A DNA stretch of 64,000 nucleotides, from positions 2,108,001-2,172,000 of the forward strand of contig NZ_AP024660.1 of the NCBI RefSeq assembly GCF_019977395.1. Reading direction: 5' to 3'. The translations under genes and the position numbers were made by a program. Positions 39,417 through 48,440 of the stretch are shown piece by piece. The stretch comes from Arthrobacter sp. NicSoilC5. Its GTDB lineage: Bacteria; Actinomycetota; Actinomycetes; Actinomycetales; Micrococcaceae. Numbering within the stretch: the first letter of the stretch is position 1; every line of letters begins with the position of its first letter. The notes below the pieces were generated by a model. That model made no database searches, was not told where the DNA came from, and was given only the letters and a program-made list of their open reading frames with translations.

Positions 39417-40088
39417 CTAAATCTTCGCCACCACCAGGTTGCGGTAAGCCGCCCGGAGCGGGGCCATCTGCCGGAAACCAATCCGGCCGCCGCCGAGCAC
39501 CTTCGACGACGGATCCTGCCACTTGAAGAGCAGCAGCCCATTGATGGAAAACGCCGCCAGGGGCCCGTCCTTCACCAGTTCCAGGCGGTAGAAGTCCGTG
39601 GCATCCTCCGCGGGCGGCAACGGGTCCGCGCCCTGCGCCACCAGCTCGAAGCCGGCACTTTTGCGCAGGTTGCAGGTGCGGAACGCGCGCTCGGACGGGA
39701 ACTTGTGGCGGAAATAGGAGACGTGCAGGGCATCGATATCACCCGAATGGTACTGGGGGTAGTAGCCCGTCCTGGGCGGGAGGGCCGGGCTGAAGAGGTC
39801 CTGCCCGCGGTGTCCGGTGGCCGCGAAGAACAGCATGGCCAGGCCCGGCTCGGCGAGCGGGCGGAATTCCCAGCTGATGCGGATGCGGTCCGGGAAGTTC
39901 TCCGGGCACCACAACGTCCAGTGCGCGTGGTCGCCGAATTCCTGGTCGTCCAGCGCACCGGAGAGCTCCAGGGAACCCTCGTGGCTGCCGCCGCGCAACG
40001 GCCCTTCCGCTACCCATCCAGCCACGTCATCGGGCCCCGCCAGCGGGTTGCTGTAGAGGATCCGCTCCCTAACCGCTGCGGCCCCCAC
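39417..40088 (-). CDS. DUF1961 family protein (YesU-like)
   Basis: A protein of about 223 residues with a concanavalin-like jelly-roll pattern, LYSNPLAGPDDVAGWVAEGP then WTLWCPENFPDRIRISWEFR, PRTGYYPQYHSGDIDALHVS and a C-terminal GGGRIGFRQM. This matches DUF1961, typified by Bacillus YesU in the rhamnogalacturonan-utilisation region. Function is not established; a sugar-binding or lyase-related role is inferred. GTG 40088 overlaps the acetylesterase stop by one base (TAGTG). Last gene of the transporter operon. Confidence 0.82.
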   Translation of the reverse strand: MGAAAVRERILYSNPLAGPDDVAGWVAEGPLRGGSHEGSLELSGALDDQEFGDHAHWTLWCPENFPDRIRISWEFRPLAEPGLAMLFFAATGHRGQDLFSPALPPRTGYYPQYHSGDIDALHVSYFRHKFPSERAFRTCNLRKSAGFELVAQGADPLPPAEDATDFYRLELVKDGPLAAFSINGLLLFKWQDPSSKVLGGGRIGFRQMAPLRAAYRNLVVAKI

Positions 40089-40816
40089 TAGGCGCGTCCC
40101 GCCGTCGTACTCATTCCCCAGGTGCCGGCCGGCTCCGCCTCTCCAGCCGGCCCGTACCCCAGCCGGCGCAGCTGCCGCGCCACCTCCCCGGCCACCAGCG
40201 AGGCACCGTGCCGGGAGAAATGCGTATTGTCCGCCAGGCCGCCCGGCCAATGCGCATGCTCCCCCGGCGCGAAGTGGCAGAAGAGCTCCCTCGATCCGTC
40301 CCGGCCCAGCCGGAGATACAGGTGGCGGGTCCACGCGTTGAGGTCCACCACGGGGACCCCGAGCTCCTGCCCCAGTTCGCGGACCACCTCCGGATAGTCC
40401 TCCAGGCTCTCTGCGAGGACGTCCGACGACGGCCCCTCCCCCGGGTGCCTGCCGTCCAGGAAGTGCCGGCGCTCCACGGAGGTGCACAGCACCACTGCCG
40501 AGCCCCGGGCGCGCACCTCCCCCACCATGGTTCGCAGGTTGGCCGCGTAGCCGGTGCGGGCGGCCAGGTGCGGCTTCTTCTGGTCGTTGTGGCCGAACTG
40601 GATGAGCACGGCATCGTCCGGGCCTGCTTCGGTGAGCAGCTCCGCCCAGAGCCCCTCAGTGCGGAAGGATTCGGTGTCGGCGCCGCCCTTGGCGAAGTTG
40701 TGTACCGTGCCCCACGTGCAGGTGAAGGGTGCCAGCTGCGCTCCCCAGCCGCTCATGGGGAACTCGTGCGTGGGACAGTTGGCAACGGTGGAATCTCCGG
40801 CCAGCAGGATTTTCAT
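40088..40816 (-). CDS. Rhamnogalacturonan acetylesterase (SGNH/GDSL family)
   Basis: A 242-residue SGNH hydrolase: Ser block LLAGDSTVANCP, Gly in NFAKGGADTESF, Asn block IQFGHNDQKKP, and His near the C terminus in DNTHFSRHGA. This matches RhgT/YesT-type rhamnogalacturonan acetylesterases (CE12). No signal peptide is present, so it acts on oligosaccharides after import. It follows the permease genes by 33 nt. AAAGGAA lies upstream of the ATG. Confidence 0.9.
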   Translation of the reverse strand: MKILLAGDSTVANCPTHEFPMSGWGAQLAPFTCTWGTVHNFAKGGADTESFRTEGLWAELLTEAGPDDAVLIQFGHNDQKKPHLAARTGYAANLRTMVGEVRARGSAVVLCTSVERRHFLDGRHPGEGPSSDVLAESLEDYPEVVRELGQELGVPVVDLNAWTRHLYLRLGRDGSRELFCHFAPGEHAHWPGGLADNTHFSRHGASLVAGEVARQLRRLGYGPAGEAEPAGTWGMSTTAGRA

Positions 40817-40849
40817 GGTGGTTCTTTCCTTTGATGCCCGCGGGCAGAG

Positions 40850-41722
40850 TCAGCCTTTGACGGAGCCGATGAGCATACCCTTGGCGAAATGCTTTTGCAG
40901 GAACGGGTAGAAGATGAGGATGGGCAGCGTGGCCACCACGATCACGGCGAACTTGATGCCCTGTTCGGGCGGGATGTAGTTGGGATCAACGTTGCCGGTG
41001 CCCAGCAGGTCCGAGGCGGCGGTGACCTGGCGCAGGTACATCTGCAGGGTCCACTTGGAGTTGTCGCTCAGGTATAGCAGGGGTGACATGAAGTCGTTCC
41101 AGATGCCCACCGCATAGAACAGGGCAAAGGTGGCCAGGACGGGCTTGGACAGCGGCAGCAGGATCCGCCACAGGATGCCGATCTCGGTGGCGCCGTCCAT
41201 CTTGGCGGACTCTTCCAGTTCGGCAGGGAGCTCCTGGAAGAAGTTCTTGATGATGATCAGGCTGAACGGGTTGATGGCCGCGGGCAGGATCAGGGCCCAA
41301 TAGGAGTTGAGCAGGCCCAGGTCCTTGACCAGCAGGAACGTGGGGATCATGCCGCCGGAGAAGACCATGGCAAAGACCACCAGGGACAGGATGGCGTTCC
41401 TGCCCCGCAGGGTTTTCTTGGCCAGCGGATAGGCCATGGTCACGGTGAAGGCCAGCTGGACCAGGGTGCCCACCGCGGTGACCAGGATGGTGGTCACCAG
41501 GGCGCGGACGAACGCCGGGGTGGCGAAGATGTATTCGTAGGAGCCCAGGGTGAACTGCTCGGGCCAGACGAAGAATGCCCGGCGCGTAATTTCGGCTTCG
41601 GTGGCAAACGATCCGGCGAAGACGTACACGAACGGCAACAGGGTAATGAGGCCGATCAGGGACAGGAAGACGTAGTTGGCGGCGTCAAAGATCCGGCCGC
41701 CGCGGGTGTTGTGGATTTTCAT
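40850..41722 (-). CDS. Carbohydrate ABC transporter permease (LplC/YtcP-like)
   Basis: A 290-residue permease with six helices and the CUT1 EAA loop in the segment ELPAELEESAKMDGATEIGI followed by LWRILLPLSKPVLA. N-terminal NTRGGRIFDAANYVFLSLIG and the C-terminal KHFAKGMLIGSVKG ending are typical of the LplC/YtcP group. Pairs with the adjacent LplB-like permease (2-nt gap). Lpl/Yte transporters of Bacillus import rhamnogalacturonan oligosaccharides. No ATPase gene is in the cluster. Confidence 0.9.
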   Translation of the reverse strand: MKIHNTRGGRIFDAANYVFLSLIGLITLLPFVYVFAGSFATEAEITRRAFFVWPEQFTLGSYEYIFATPAFVRALVTTILVTAVGTLVQLAFTVTMAYPLAKKTLRGRNAILSLVVFAMVFSGGMIPTFLLVKDLGLLNSYWALILPAAINPFSLIIIKNFFQELPAELEESAKMDGATEIGILWRILLPLSKPVLATFALFYAVGIWNDFMSPLLYLSDNSKWTLQMYLRQVTAASDLLGTGNVDPNYIPPEQGIKFAVIVVATLPILIFYPFLQKHFAKGMLIGSVKG

Positions 41723-41724
41723 GG

Positions 41725-42699
41725 CTAGAACAGTCCGCTCTGGTTGAATCGCTTGGCCAGCCAGTTGGTGCCGAAGATCAGCACGATGCCCACCAGCGAT
41801 TTGAACAGGCCCACGGCGGTGGAGTAGCTGTAGGCGCCCTGCGTGATGCCTACGAAGTAGACGTACGTGTCAAAGACATCCGCCACCTCACGGTTCAGCG
41901 CGTTGGTCATCAGATAAATCTGTTCGAACCCGGTGTTGAGCATCTGCCCGATGGCCAGGATCAGCATCACGATGATCGTGGAACGGATCGCGGGAAGCGT
42001 GATGTGCCAGACGCGCCGGAACCGGCCCGCGCCGTCGATGATCGCGGCTTCGTACTGGTCCTGGTCCACGGTGGAAAGGGCGGCCAGGAAGATGATGGTG
42101 CCCCAGCCGGTGTTCTTCCAGATCTCCTGCAGCACGATCAGGGGCCGGAACCAGGCGGGATCTGACAGGAAGTCGACGTGCGTGCCCATGGCGTTGTTCA
42201 GGAACTGGAACAGCGGCCCGATGTCCAGGGCAAACAGCAGGAAACTCAGCGACGCCACGATGGTCCAGGACAGGAAGTGCGGGATGTACACCAGCGTCTG
42301 GACCGTGCGCTTGAGGATGGACAGCCGGACTTCGTTCAGCAGCAGCGCCAGGATGATGGTCAGCGGGAAGGCCACCCCCAGGTTCAGGAAGGCCAGGATC
42401 AGGGTGTTGCCCAGCAGCCGCGGGAAGTCCGGGTTGGCGAAGAAGTCCTCGAAGTTCCGGAACCCCACCCACGGGCTGCCGTTGACGCCCAGGAACGGGA
42501 CGTAGTCCTTGAAGGCGATGCTGACACCGTACATGGGGGCGTAGCGGAACACCGCGAAGTACACCACGCCAGGCAGCAGCAGAAGGTACAGCCATTTGTA
42601 GTGCGCGAAATGGACGGAGAACCTGCCCCCGTTCCGGGGAGCGGGAGCGGTCCTGCGCGTCCGCTCCCCGGCGAGGGTGTCAATGACAGGGGCTGCCAT
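41725..42699 (-). CDS. Carbohydrate ABC transporter permease (LplB/YteP-like)
   Basis: A 324-residue permease. After a 35-residue cytoplasmic N terminus come six helices; the EAA loop reads QYEAAIIDGAGRFRRVWHIT followed by LPAIRSTIIV. FRYAPMYGVSIAFKDYVPFL is characteristic of the LplB subfamily. It begins immediately after the solute-binding-protein stop codon with no gap, so expression is coupled. Forms the membrane channel with the LplC-like permease. Confidence 0.9.
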   Translation of the reverse strand: MAAPVIDTLAGERTRRTAPAPRNGGRFSVHFAHYKWLYLLLLPGVVYFAVFRYAPMYGVSIAFKDYVPFLGVNGSPWVGFRNFEDFFANPDFPRLLGNTLILAFLNLGVAFPLTIILALLLNEVRLSILKRTVQTLVYIPHFLSWTIVASLSFLLFALDIGPLFQFLNNAMGTHVDFLSDPAWFRPLIVLQEIWKNTGWGTIIFLAALSTVDQDQYEAAIIDGAGRFRRVWHITLPAIRSTIIVMLILAIGQMLNTGFEQIYLMTNALNREVADVFDTYVYFVGITQGAYSYSTAVGLFKSLVGIVLIFGTNWLAKRFNQSGLF

Positions 42700-44229
42700 T
42701 TACTTGTTGTCCTGCCAGAGCTTGTTGATTTCTTCCTTGACCTTGTTGCCGCCGCTGGTGTCCCACAGCTTGATGGCATCCTTGAGGCCCTGTTCATCGA
42801 TCTGTCCGGCCAGGTACTTGATCCGGGCGTCGGCCACAATGTTGTCCAACTGGGCACCCTTGGCCACATAGGTGGCCGAAACGTAGGGTGCGGCCGGGTT
42901 GTAGACGGCGCTCTTGAGGTCTTGGGCCATGACGTCGGTCCGCTTGTCGAAGACCTGCTGCTCGTAGTCGGAGGCCTGCTTCACCGGGTAGAACTCGTTG
43001 CCGGCAACGTTCATGCCCAGCTGGGCGTAGCTCTTGATGTCGGTGGTGACGGCCTTGCCCTCCGGCGTCTCCGGTTTGATGGTGGCGGCCTTGCCGGCCT
43101 CCACCGAAAAGTTCACGCCCTCGATGCCGTTGTTCAGCAGGACCGCAACATCCTTGCCGTTCACGGTGTTGAGGAAGGCCAGGACCTTGTCCAGTTCGGG
43201 CTCGCTCTTGACGCTGGCCTTGGGGATCGCAAGGAAGCCTGAGTAGCCGTCGGTGGGGTGGGCGTGCAGTTTGCCGTCCGGGCCTTCGAGGTTGCCCACG
43301 AAGCCCACTTTGTTCTGGAAGTTGGTGGGGTCTGCCTGCTTGAAGAGGTTGATGAGCACGCTCACCCGGGAATCGACGTCGACGATGATGCCGCCCTTGC
43401 CGTTGAAGAACGGCTCGTTCCACTTGGTGCTGTCGAAGGTGGCGAAGTCGGGGTTGATGAGCTTTTCGTCAACCATCTTCTTGATGAAACGGTCCGCCTC
43501 GAGGAACTCGTCGGTTTCGAAGCTGGGAATGAGCTTCCCGTCCCGCTCCGTCCAGCGGTTCCCGGCGCCGTACCATTCCTCGATCAGGTCGTAGGGGCTG
43601 TTGGTGCCCAGCGCACCCCACTTGGGGATGGTGATGCCGTAGGTGTCATTGACGCCATTGCCGTCCGGATCCTGCTCGGTGAAGGCCTCTGCCACCTTGT
43701 ACAGGTCCTCCGTGGTTTTGGGCGGCTGCAGGCCCAGCTTGTCCAGCCAGTCCTGCCGGAACATGACGGCCGCACGCATGGGGGAACGGCCGCGGAAGAC
43801 GCCGTAAACCTTGCCGTTGACGCTGGCGTTCTTCTGGATGTCCGGGAAAGTGGTCTTGAGGTTGGGGTACTTGTCCAGCTTGTCGGTGAGGTCCCAGAAC
43901 GCGCCCGCCTGGGCGTTCTTGACGAAGCCGGGTGTTTTGCCCTGGATCACCATGACCTGCGGAATGTCGGATCCCGCCAGCGTGATGTTGGTCTTGTCCT
44001 CATAGGAGGCGTTCGGCGCCCAGTTGATTTTGACCTGTTTGCCGGTGAGCTCCTCCAGCTTCTTCTGCACCGCGCCGTCCGCTGCAGGCGGCTGGGCCTC
44101 CAGGAACGGGGCCATGATGGACACCGAAGTGAGGTCCGCGGCCGGGGCGTCCCCGCCGCTGCACGCGGTGAGGGACAGCGCCGTGGCCGTTACGACGGCG
44201 GCGGCCAGGGAGAGTTTGCGATGGATCAT
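42700..44229 (-). CDS. Extracellular solute-binding lipoprotein (LplA/YtcQ-like)
   Basis: A 509-residue lipoprotein with signal peptide MIHRKLSLAAAVVTATALSL and lipobox TAC, mature Cys at residue 23. The body contains RSPMRAAVMFRQDWLDKLGL and PKTTEDLYKVAEAF, typical of LplA/YtcQ-class oligosaccharide-binding proteins, longer than the usual 430-residue CUT1 proteins. AAAAGGACG lies before the ATG. First gene of the operon SBP-LplB-LplC-acetylesterase-DUF1961; operator TGATACGTTTCA lies 55 nt upstream. Inferred ligand: unsaturated or acetylated rhamnogalacturonan oligosaccharide. Confidence 0.88.
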   Translation of the reverse strand: MIHRKLSLAAAVVTATALSLTACSGGDAPAADLTSVSIMAPFLEAQPPAADGAVQKKLEELTGKQVKINWAPNASYEDKTNITLAGSDIPQVMVIQGKTPGFVKNAQAGAFWDLTDKLDKYPNLKTTFPDIQKNASVNGKVYGVFRGRSPMRAAVMFRQDWLDKLGLQPPKTTEDLYKVAEAFTEQDPDGNGVNDTYGITIPKWGALGTNSPYDLIEEWYGAGNRWTERDGKLIPSFETDEFLEADRFIKKMVDEKLINPDFATFDSTKWNEPFFNGKGGIIVDVDSRVSVLINLFKQADPTNFQNKVGFVGNLEGPDGKLHAHPTDGYSGFLAIPKASVKSEPELDKVLAFLNTVNGKDVAVLLNNGIEGVNFSVEAGKAATIKPETPEGKAVTTDIKSYAQLGMNVAGNEFYPVKQASDYEQQVFDKRTDVMAQDLKSAVYNPAAPYVSATYVAKGAQLDNIVADARIKYLAGQIDEQGLKDAIKLWDTSGGNKVKEEINKLWQDNK

Positions 44230-44283
44230 ATGTCGTCCTTTTCCACTTCTTTGGGGTTTGTTGGGCTGGCTGGCCCACGGTTT

Positions 44284-44295
44284 TGATACGTTTCA
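44284..44295. promoter_or_regulatory. LacI-type operator before the LplA-like gene
   Basis: TGATACGTTTCA is centred on CG and differs from TGAATCGTTTCA (rha operator) at two positions. It lies 55 nt before the solute-binding-protein start. Confidence 0.6.
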
Positions 44296-44352
44296 TTCAT
44301 GCGTCCGCCCAGGGCAGCGCCCACCATCGGCAACCAAGGGCGGGGAGCAGCG

Positions 44353-45021
44353 TCAGGCGGCGGTGGCCCCCTGCAGGGCGGTGCGCGCGGCAGGCTCCCC
44401 CGCTGCGGCCGCCGACTCGTCATTGGCCGCGAAGAAGCGGTCACACAACCAGCCGGTGAGGTAGAGCCAGGCCCCGATGCTGAAGAATGGAACCAGGCCC
44501 GGAAGGCAACTGCTGGCGTAAAGTACCGCGGCGGAAACGAAGAGCAGGATGACCGTTCCCGCCAGGTGCCGCAGGGCGAACCGGGACGACATCAGCAGGT
44601 ACTGGAACAGGGGCAACTCGTACCGGGCATACATGGGGAACACGTAGCAAACGGCCCCCGCCAGGAAGATGGCGGCAACCAGGATGCCGACGGCCATGAA
44701 CTGCGCCAGGACTCCCCTGCCTCCCGAAAAATAGTTCCAGTTCAGGACAAGGGCCGCCGCGACGGCCATGACCGGGAGCGCCAGGGCGTTGGCCCGGAGG
44801 AAGTTCCGGAAGTATGCGGAGGCAAACCCCCGCAGCAGCGGAACAGCATCGCCTGCGGCCCGCTTGCGCACCGCAATCTGTGCCGCGGCGGTGGCCGGAC
44901 CTGCACCAAAAATGCCAAAACCCAGCAGGGTGAAGGCGATCCACAGCAGGTTCAGGCCGGCGATCCACACTAGCGTGTCAAAAAATGAGTAGGCGCGCGC
45001 ACTGAAGGTCCCGGACAGCAT
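44353..45021 (-). CDS. YesL-like DUF624 membrane protein
   Basis: A 222-residue protein with five or six helices. The segment FGIFGAGPATAAAQIAVRK, with the PAtaA motif, followed by FASAYFRNFLRANALAL, identifies DUF624, the family of Bacillus YesL. YesL is encoded with rhamnogalacturonan transporters; its role is not established but is thought to aid the transporter. AAGGGAG precedes the ATG by 7 nt. It is 123 nt upstream of the solute-binding-protein gene and possibly shares regulation through the operator at 45143. Confidence 0.88.
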   Translation of the reverse strand: MLSGTFSARAYSFFDTLVWIAGLNLLWIAFTLLGFGIFGAGPATAAAQIAVRKRAAGDAVPLLRGFASAYFRNFLRANALALPVMAVAAALVLNWNYFSGGRGVLAQFMAVGILVAAIFLAGAVCYVFPMYARYELPLFQYLLMSSRFALRHLAGTVILLFVSAAVLYASSCLPGLVPFFSIGAWLYLTGWLCDRFFAANDESAAAAGEPAARTALQGATAA

Positions 45022-45142
45022 GGCACGGCTCCCTTCTGTTCTCCATCGTTGCAGAGGCGAAGCGGAAAGTGTCCCGCATCACGCCGGTAATCGGTTTCTC
45101 GAAAATGTAGACCCCCTATCCGGCCGCGGTCAAGCGGAACTT

Positions 45143-45154
45143 TGAATCGTTACA
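45143..45154. promoter_or_regulatory. LacI-type operator between YesL-like and Gfo/Idh genes
   Basis: TGAATCGTTACA matches the rha operator at 11 of 12 positions. It lies 122 nt from each of the divergent starts at 45021 and 45277, so it may control both. Confidence 0.6.
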
Positions 45155-45276
45155 TAGCTGGACGGCGGCTTGCCGTTTGCCTCACACTAAAAGGTGGAAA
45201 GCGCTTGCTGACTCGATGCACGCGCAGATGATGCCGGTGCCCGCAAGGCGGGAGCCGGTGGGCAGAACGGAGAACC

Positions 45277-46482
45277 ATGGAAACGGCAACGGAAGCCGCC
45301 GGCAGCGCCGCCGCGGCTTCAGCAACAACCCCGGCACGGGTTGCACTGGTGGGAGTGCACGGCTTCGGCACCCACCACCTGCGGAACCTCCAGCGCCTGC
45401 AGGCGGCAGGCAGTGTCAGCCTGGTCGCCGTGGCGGACCCGCAGCCCCCGGCACCCGGCGCCCTCCCGCCGTCGGCCGCCGTCTACCCGGGGCTCGAGGA
45501 GCTCCTCACCGCCACCCGGGACCTGGACCTGGTCATCGTGGCCACCCCCATCCAGACGCATGCTCCGCTGGCCCTGGCCGCCCTGGCCACTGACGCTGAG
45601 CTGTACCTTGAGAAGCCACCCGTCGCCTCCCTGGCCGACTTCAACCGGTTGTGCACGGCAGCCGCCAGGTCCGGCCACGGGGTGCAGATCGGCTTCCAGA
45701 GCCTGGGCTCGCACGCGCTTGGAGCCATCGAAGAACTGCTTGCCGCCGGGACCATCGGAACACTGGAGGGCATCTCCGCCACCGGCCGCTGGGTCCGGGA
45801 CCGGGCCTACTACACGCGCTCCCGTTGGGCAGGAAAACGCAGCATCAATGGCGTGGATGTGGTGGATGGCGTGGTCACCAACCCCTTGGCGCACGCGGTG
45901 GCAACCGCCCTCCGGATTGCCGGGGCGCGCACCACAGCAGACCTCGCATCAGTGGAAACCGAGCTGTACCGCGCCAATGACATCGAGTCGGATGACACCT
46001 CCGTGATCCGGATCCGCACCGCCTCGGGCCTGCCCATCACCTGCGCCCTGACCATCTGCGCCGCGGAGTCCGTTGAACCGTACGTCACGCTGCAAGGTTC
46101 GGGCGGCACGGCGGTGTTCCACTACACCGAGGACCGGCTGACGGTGGAGACGGCGGCCGGGCGCACGGAGGAAACCTTCGGCCGGGACGACCTGACGGAG
46201 AATCTCCTGGCCCACCGCGGCCACGGCGTTCCGCTGGCCAGCAGCCTGGCGGACAGCGGAGCCTTCATGCTGGTGCTGGAAGCCATCCGGACCGCACCGC
46301 CGCCGGCCCCCATCGATCCCGCCTGCGTCCGCTGGGAAGGCGAAGGAGACGCTGCGCATGCCGTGGTGGTAGGCATCGAGGAAGCCCTGGAGCGCGCCGG
46401 CCGGCAGCATGCCACGTTCAGCGAAATTGGGCTCCCCTGGGCTGTGGCCGCGCCGGTGGCCTTCGACATCCCTGTGTCCTGA
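45277..46482 (+). CDS. Gfo/Idh/MocA family oxidoreductase
   Basis: A 401-residue NAD(P)-dependent sugar dehydrogenase. The Rossmann motif VALVGVHGFGTHHLRNLQRL is unusual in having VGVHGFG, and ATPIQTHAPLALAAL plus YLEKPPVASLADF supply the EKP motif. The C-terminal domain includes SRWAGKRSINGVDVVDGVVT. It is very similar along its whole length to the first 400 residues of the protein encoded at 62023, but lacks the DUF6807 extension. GGAG precedes the ATG. Probably oxidises a uronic acid or sugar from pectic oligomers; substrate inferred only from context. Confidence 0.88.
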   Translation: METATEAAGSAAAASATTPARVALVGVHGFGTHHLRNLQRLQAAGSVSLVAVADPQPPAPGALPPSAAVYPGLEELLTATRDLDLVIVATPIQTHAPLALAALATDAELYLEKPPVASLADFNRLCTAAARSGHGVQIGFQSLGSHALGAIEELLAAGTIGTLEGISATGRWVRDRAYYTRSRWAGKRSINGVDVVDGVVTNPLAHAVATALRIAGARTTADLASVETELYRANDIESDDTSVIRIRTASGLPITCALTICAAESVEPYVTLQGSGGTAVFHYTEDRLTVETAAGRTEETFGRDDLTENLLAHRGHGVPLASSLADSGAFMLVLEAIRTAPPPAPIDPACVRWEGEGDAAHAVVVGIEEALERAGRQHATFSEIGLPWAVAAPVAFDIPVS

Positions 46483-46492
46483 TGCGGTTCAG

Positions 46493-46521
46493 GACCCGGC
46501 GGCGCAGCCGGCCGCCGGGTC
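46493..46521. terminator. Terminator between converging Gfo/Idh and MFS genes
   Basis: GACCCGGCGGC pairs exactly with GCCGCCGGGTC over 11 bp with a 7-nt loop, followed by TTTC on the plus strand. Confidence 0.75.
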
Positions 46522-46526
46522 TTTCA

Positions 46527-47795
46527 CTATCGTGCAGCAACACCCCGGCGCCGTCCGTGGCGCCACAGGAGCAGGCCCACCACGGCCGCGGAGAGCATGC
46601 CCAGTCCGCCGGTGACCACCAGCCCGGTCCGGACGCCGAACTGTTCCGTCAACCAGCCCGCCAGGAGGCCGCCGCAGGCGTGGCCGCCCAGCAGGAGAGG
46701 AAGGTACAGGGCCATCACCCGGCCGCGGATGGCAGGCCCGGCCTCGAGCTGGACGGCCGTGGCTGCGCTGGTGAGGAACAGCAACGTCATGATGCCCACC
46801 ACCGCCAGCATCGCCACAAACAAAACCAGGGTGGGCATCAGGGCGGCCACCAGCTGGGACAGCCCAAAAAGCCCCGCCGCGGCCACAATGCCCCTGCGGC
46901 CCATGGTCCCCAGCCGGGCTGCCAGGAGGGCACCGGCCAGGGCGCCGCCGGCGCTGACCATGTTGAAGAGGCCAAAGCCCTCCACGCCGTTGTGCCACAC
47001 GTCCTGGGCGAAGGCCGCGAGGACCACCGGCCCGTTCATGCCGAAGGCGCCCAGCAGGCCGGCCAGCAGGATGAGGAGCAGCAGGCGCGGGCGTTCACGG
47101 ACGTAGCGGAAGCCGGCAAGCACCTGCCCGCGGCCCCGCTCGGCGGGTGTACCGGGATGCAGTTCGTGCGGCCGGATGCCGGCGATCAGGCCCAGCACCA
47201 CCAACCCGATCACTGCGTTTGAGGCGAAGGCGGCGGCCGGCCCTGCCTGCGCGATCAGCACGCCGCCCAGCGCGGGGCCGGCCATGGCGCCCAGCTGGGC
47301 GAGGGCGTTGTTCAGTCCGATGGCGGGACGCAGGGCGGCGTCGCCCACCACCTCATTGACGAAGACCTGGCGGGTGGGCTGGTCAACCGCCGCGGTGATG
47401 CCCAGCGCCATGCAGCTGGCGTAAACAACCCAGACCGTAATGGTGCCGCTGGCAGCCCAGGCCGCCAGCCCAAGGCCGAGCAGCACAATGACGGACTGGC
47501 ACACCATCATGATCCTGCGCTTGGGGAAGATGTCCACCACCAGGCCGGCAAGCGGCCCCACCACGAGCATGGGAAGGAACTGAAGGGCGACGGCGGCCCC
47601 CACCGCTGCCGGGCTCCCCGTCAGTTGCAGCACCAGCCAGTCCTGCGCCAGCCGCTGCATCCAGACGCCAAGGCTGCCGGCGAGCTGCATGCCCAGGAAG
47701 AGCCGGTAGTTGTACTGCTTAAGGGGGTGGAACCAGCGCGGCTGGCTGATACCCGGGCGTGCAGACGGTGCGGGACGGGTGCGGCGGGACGGCAC
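46527..47795 (-). CDS. MFS transporter
   Basis: A 422-residue protein with about 12 helices of the MFS_3/EntS-like type: YNYRLFLGMQLAGSLGVWMQ, then RLAQDWLVLQLTGSPAAVG, and motif-A-like GLVVDIFPKRRIMMVCQSVI. Members export small molecules or drugs; substrate unknown, and sugar efflux is conceivable given the context. GTG 47795 lies 2 nt after the stop of the preceding membrane-protein gene, so it is the last gene of the beta-galactoside uptake operon. Confidence 0.87.
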   Translation of the reverse strand: MPSRRTRPAPSARPGISQPRWFHPLKQYNYRLFLGMQLAGSLGVWMQRLAQDWLVLQLTGSPAAVGAAVALQFLPMLVVGPLAGLVVDIFPKRRIMMVCQSVIVLLGLGLAAWAASGTITVWVVYASCMALGITAAVDQPTRQVFVNEVVGDAALRPAIGLNNALAQLGAMAGPALGGVLIAQAGPAAAFASNAVIGLVVLGLIAGIRPHELHPGTPAERGRGQVLAGFRYVRERPRLLLLILLAGLLGAFGMNGPVVLAAFAQDVWHNGVEGFGLFNMVSAGGALAGALLAARLGTMGRRGIVAAAGLFGLSQLVAALMPTLVLFVAMLAVVGIMTLLFLTSAATAVQLEAGPAIRGRVMALYLPLLLGGHACGGLLAGWLTEQFGVRTGLVVTGGLGMLSAAVVGLLLWRHGRRRGVAAR

Positions 47796-47797
47796 GG

Positions 47798-48430
47798 TCA
47801 GGTTCGGGCGCGGCTGGAGCGCAGTTTCACTGCGGCGGCGGCAAGGATCAGGGTACCGGGGACCACAACGAAGAGCGCGGCGAGCATCCAGACAAACACC
47901 ACGGCGCAGAACAGGGCGGCCGCCAGCAGCAGCGACCCCGTCCAGTCGCGCAGGGAGACGTCCTTACCCACCTGGAGGGCCTGGCCCCAGGTGTCCTTGC
48001 CCGTGGCACCGGAAGCCGTGGCGTCGGACCAGGCGGATGCGGTGCGCAGGAGCAGGATGGCACCGCATCCGGCGAGTATCAGCGTGGCTGGAAGGACCAC
48101 TTCGCGGCCCGGCAGCTGCCCCACCCATGCGAGCAGGAGGTTGAGGACAATCACGACGCCGGCTCCCGCCGTTGCGATTCCCAGCTTCCAGCTGCCCGGC
48201 AGGGCAGCCCTGAACAGGCCCCACAGCCCCCAGACGGAATCGTCCCTGCCATTGAGGTGCCGTTCAAGGTGCGCGGTCCCGGCCGCGTAGGCGGCGGGGA
48301 TGGTGGCCAGCGGTACGGACAGCACCAGCACCAGCACCCCCGCCAGGAGGGTTTCGGAGAACAGGGCGAACCGGTTCACCGGGATTGGTTCGTGGCCTGG
48401 GGCGGATGTGGTGCTGTCCATGGCGCTCAT
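47798..48430 (-). CDS. YesL-like integral membrane protein of the galactoside operon
   Basis: A 210-residue protein with five or six hydrophobic segments. The N-terminal third, LVLSVPLATIPAAYAAGTAH followed by LERHLNGRDDSVWGLWGLFR, parallels the PAtaA-plus-amphipathic-helix pattern of the DUF624/YesL protein at 44353, though more divergent. I infer a distant YesL relative with an accessory role for the adjacent ABC transporter. It starts 10 nt after the MalG-type permease. AAAGGA lies close to the ATG at 48430; a second ATG at 48421 is possible. Confidence 0.65.
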   Translation of the reverse strand: MSAMDSTTSAPGHEPIPVNRFALFSETLLAGVLVLVLSVPLATIPAAYAAGTAHLERHLNGRDDSVWGLWGLFRAALPGSWKLGIATAGAGVVIVLNLLLAWVGQLPGREVVLPATLILAGCGAILLLRTASAWSDATASGATGKDTWGQALQVGKDVSLRDWTGSLLLAAALFCAVVFVWMLAALFVVVPGTLILAAAAVKLRSSRART

Positions 48431-48440
48431 TGTCCTTTGC

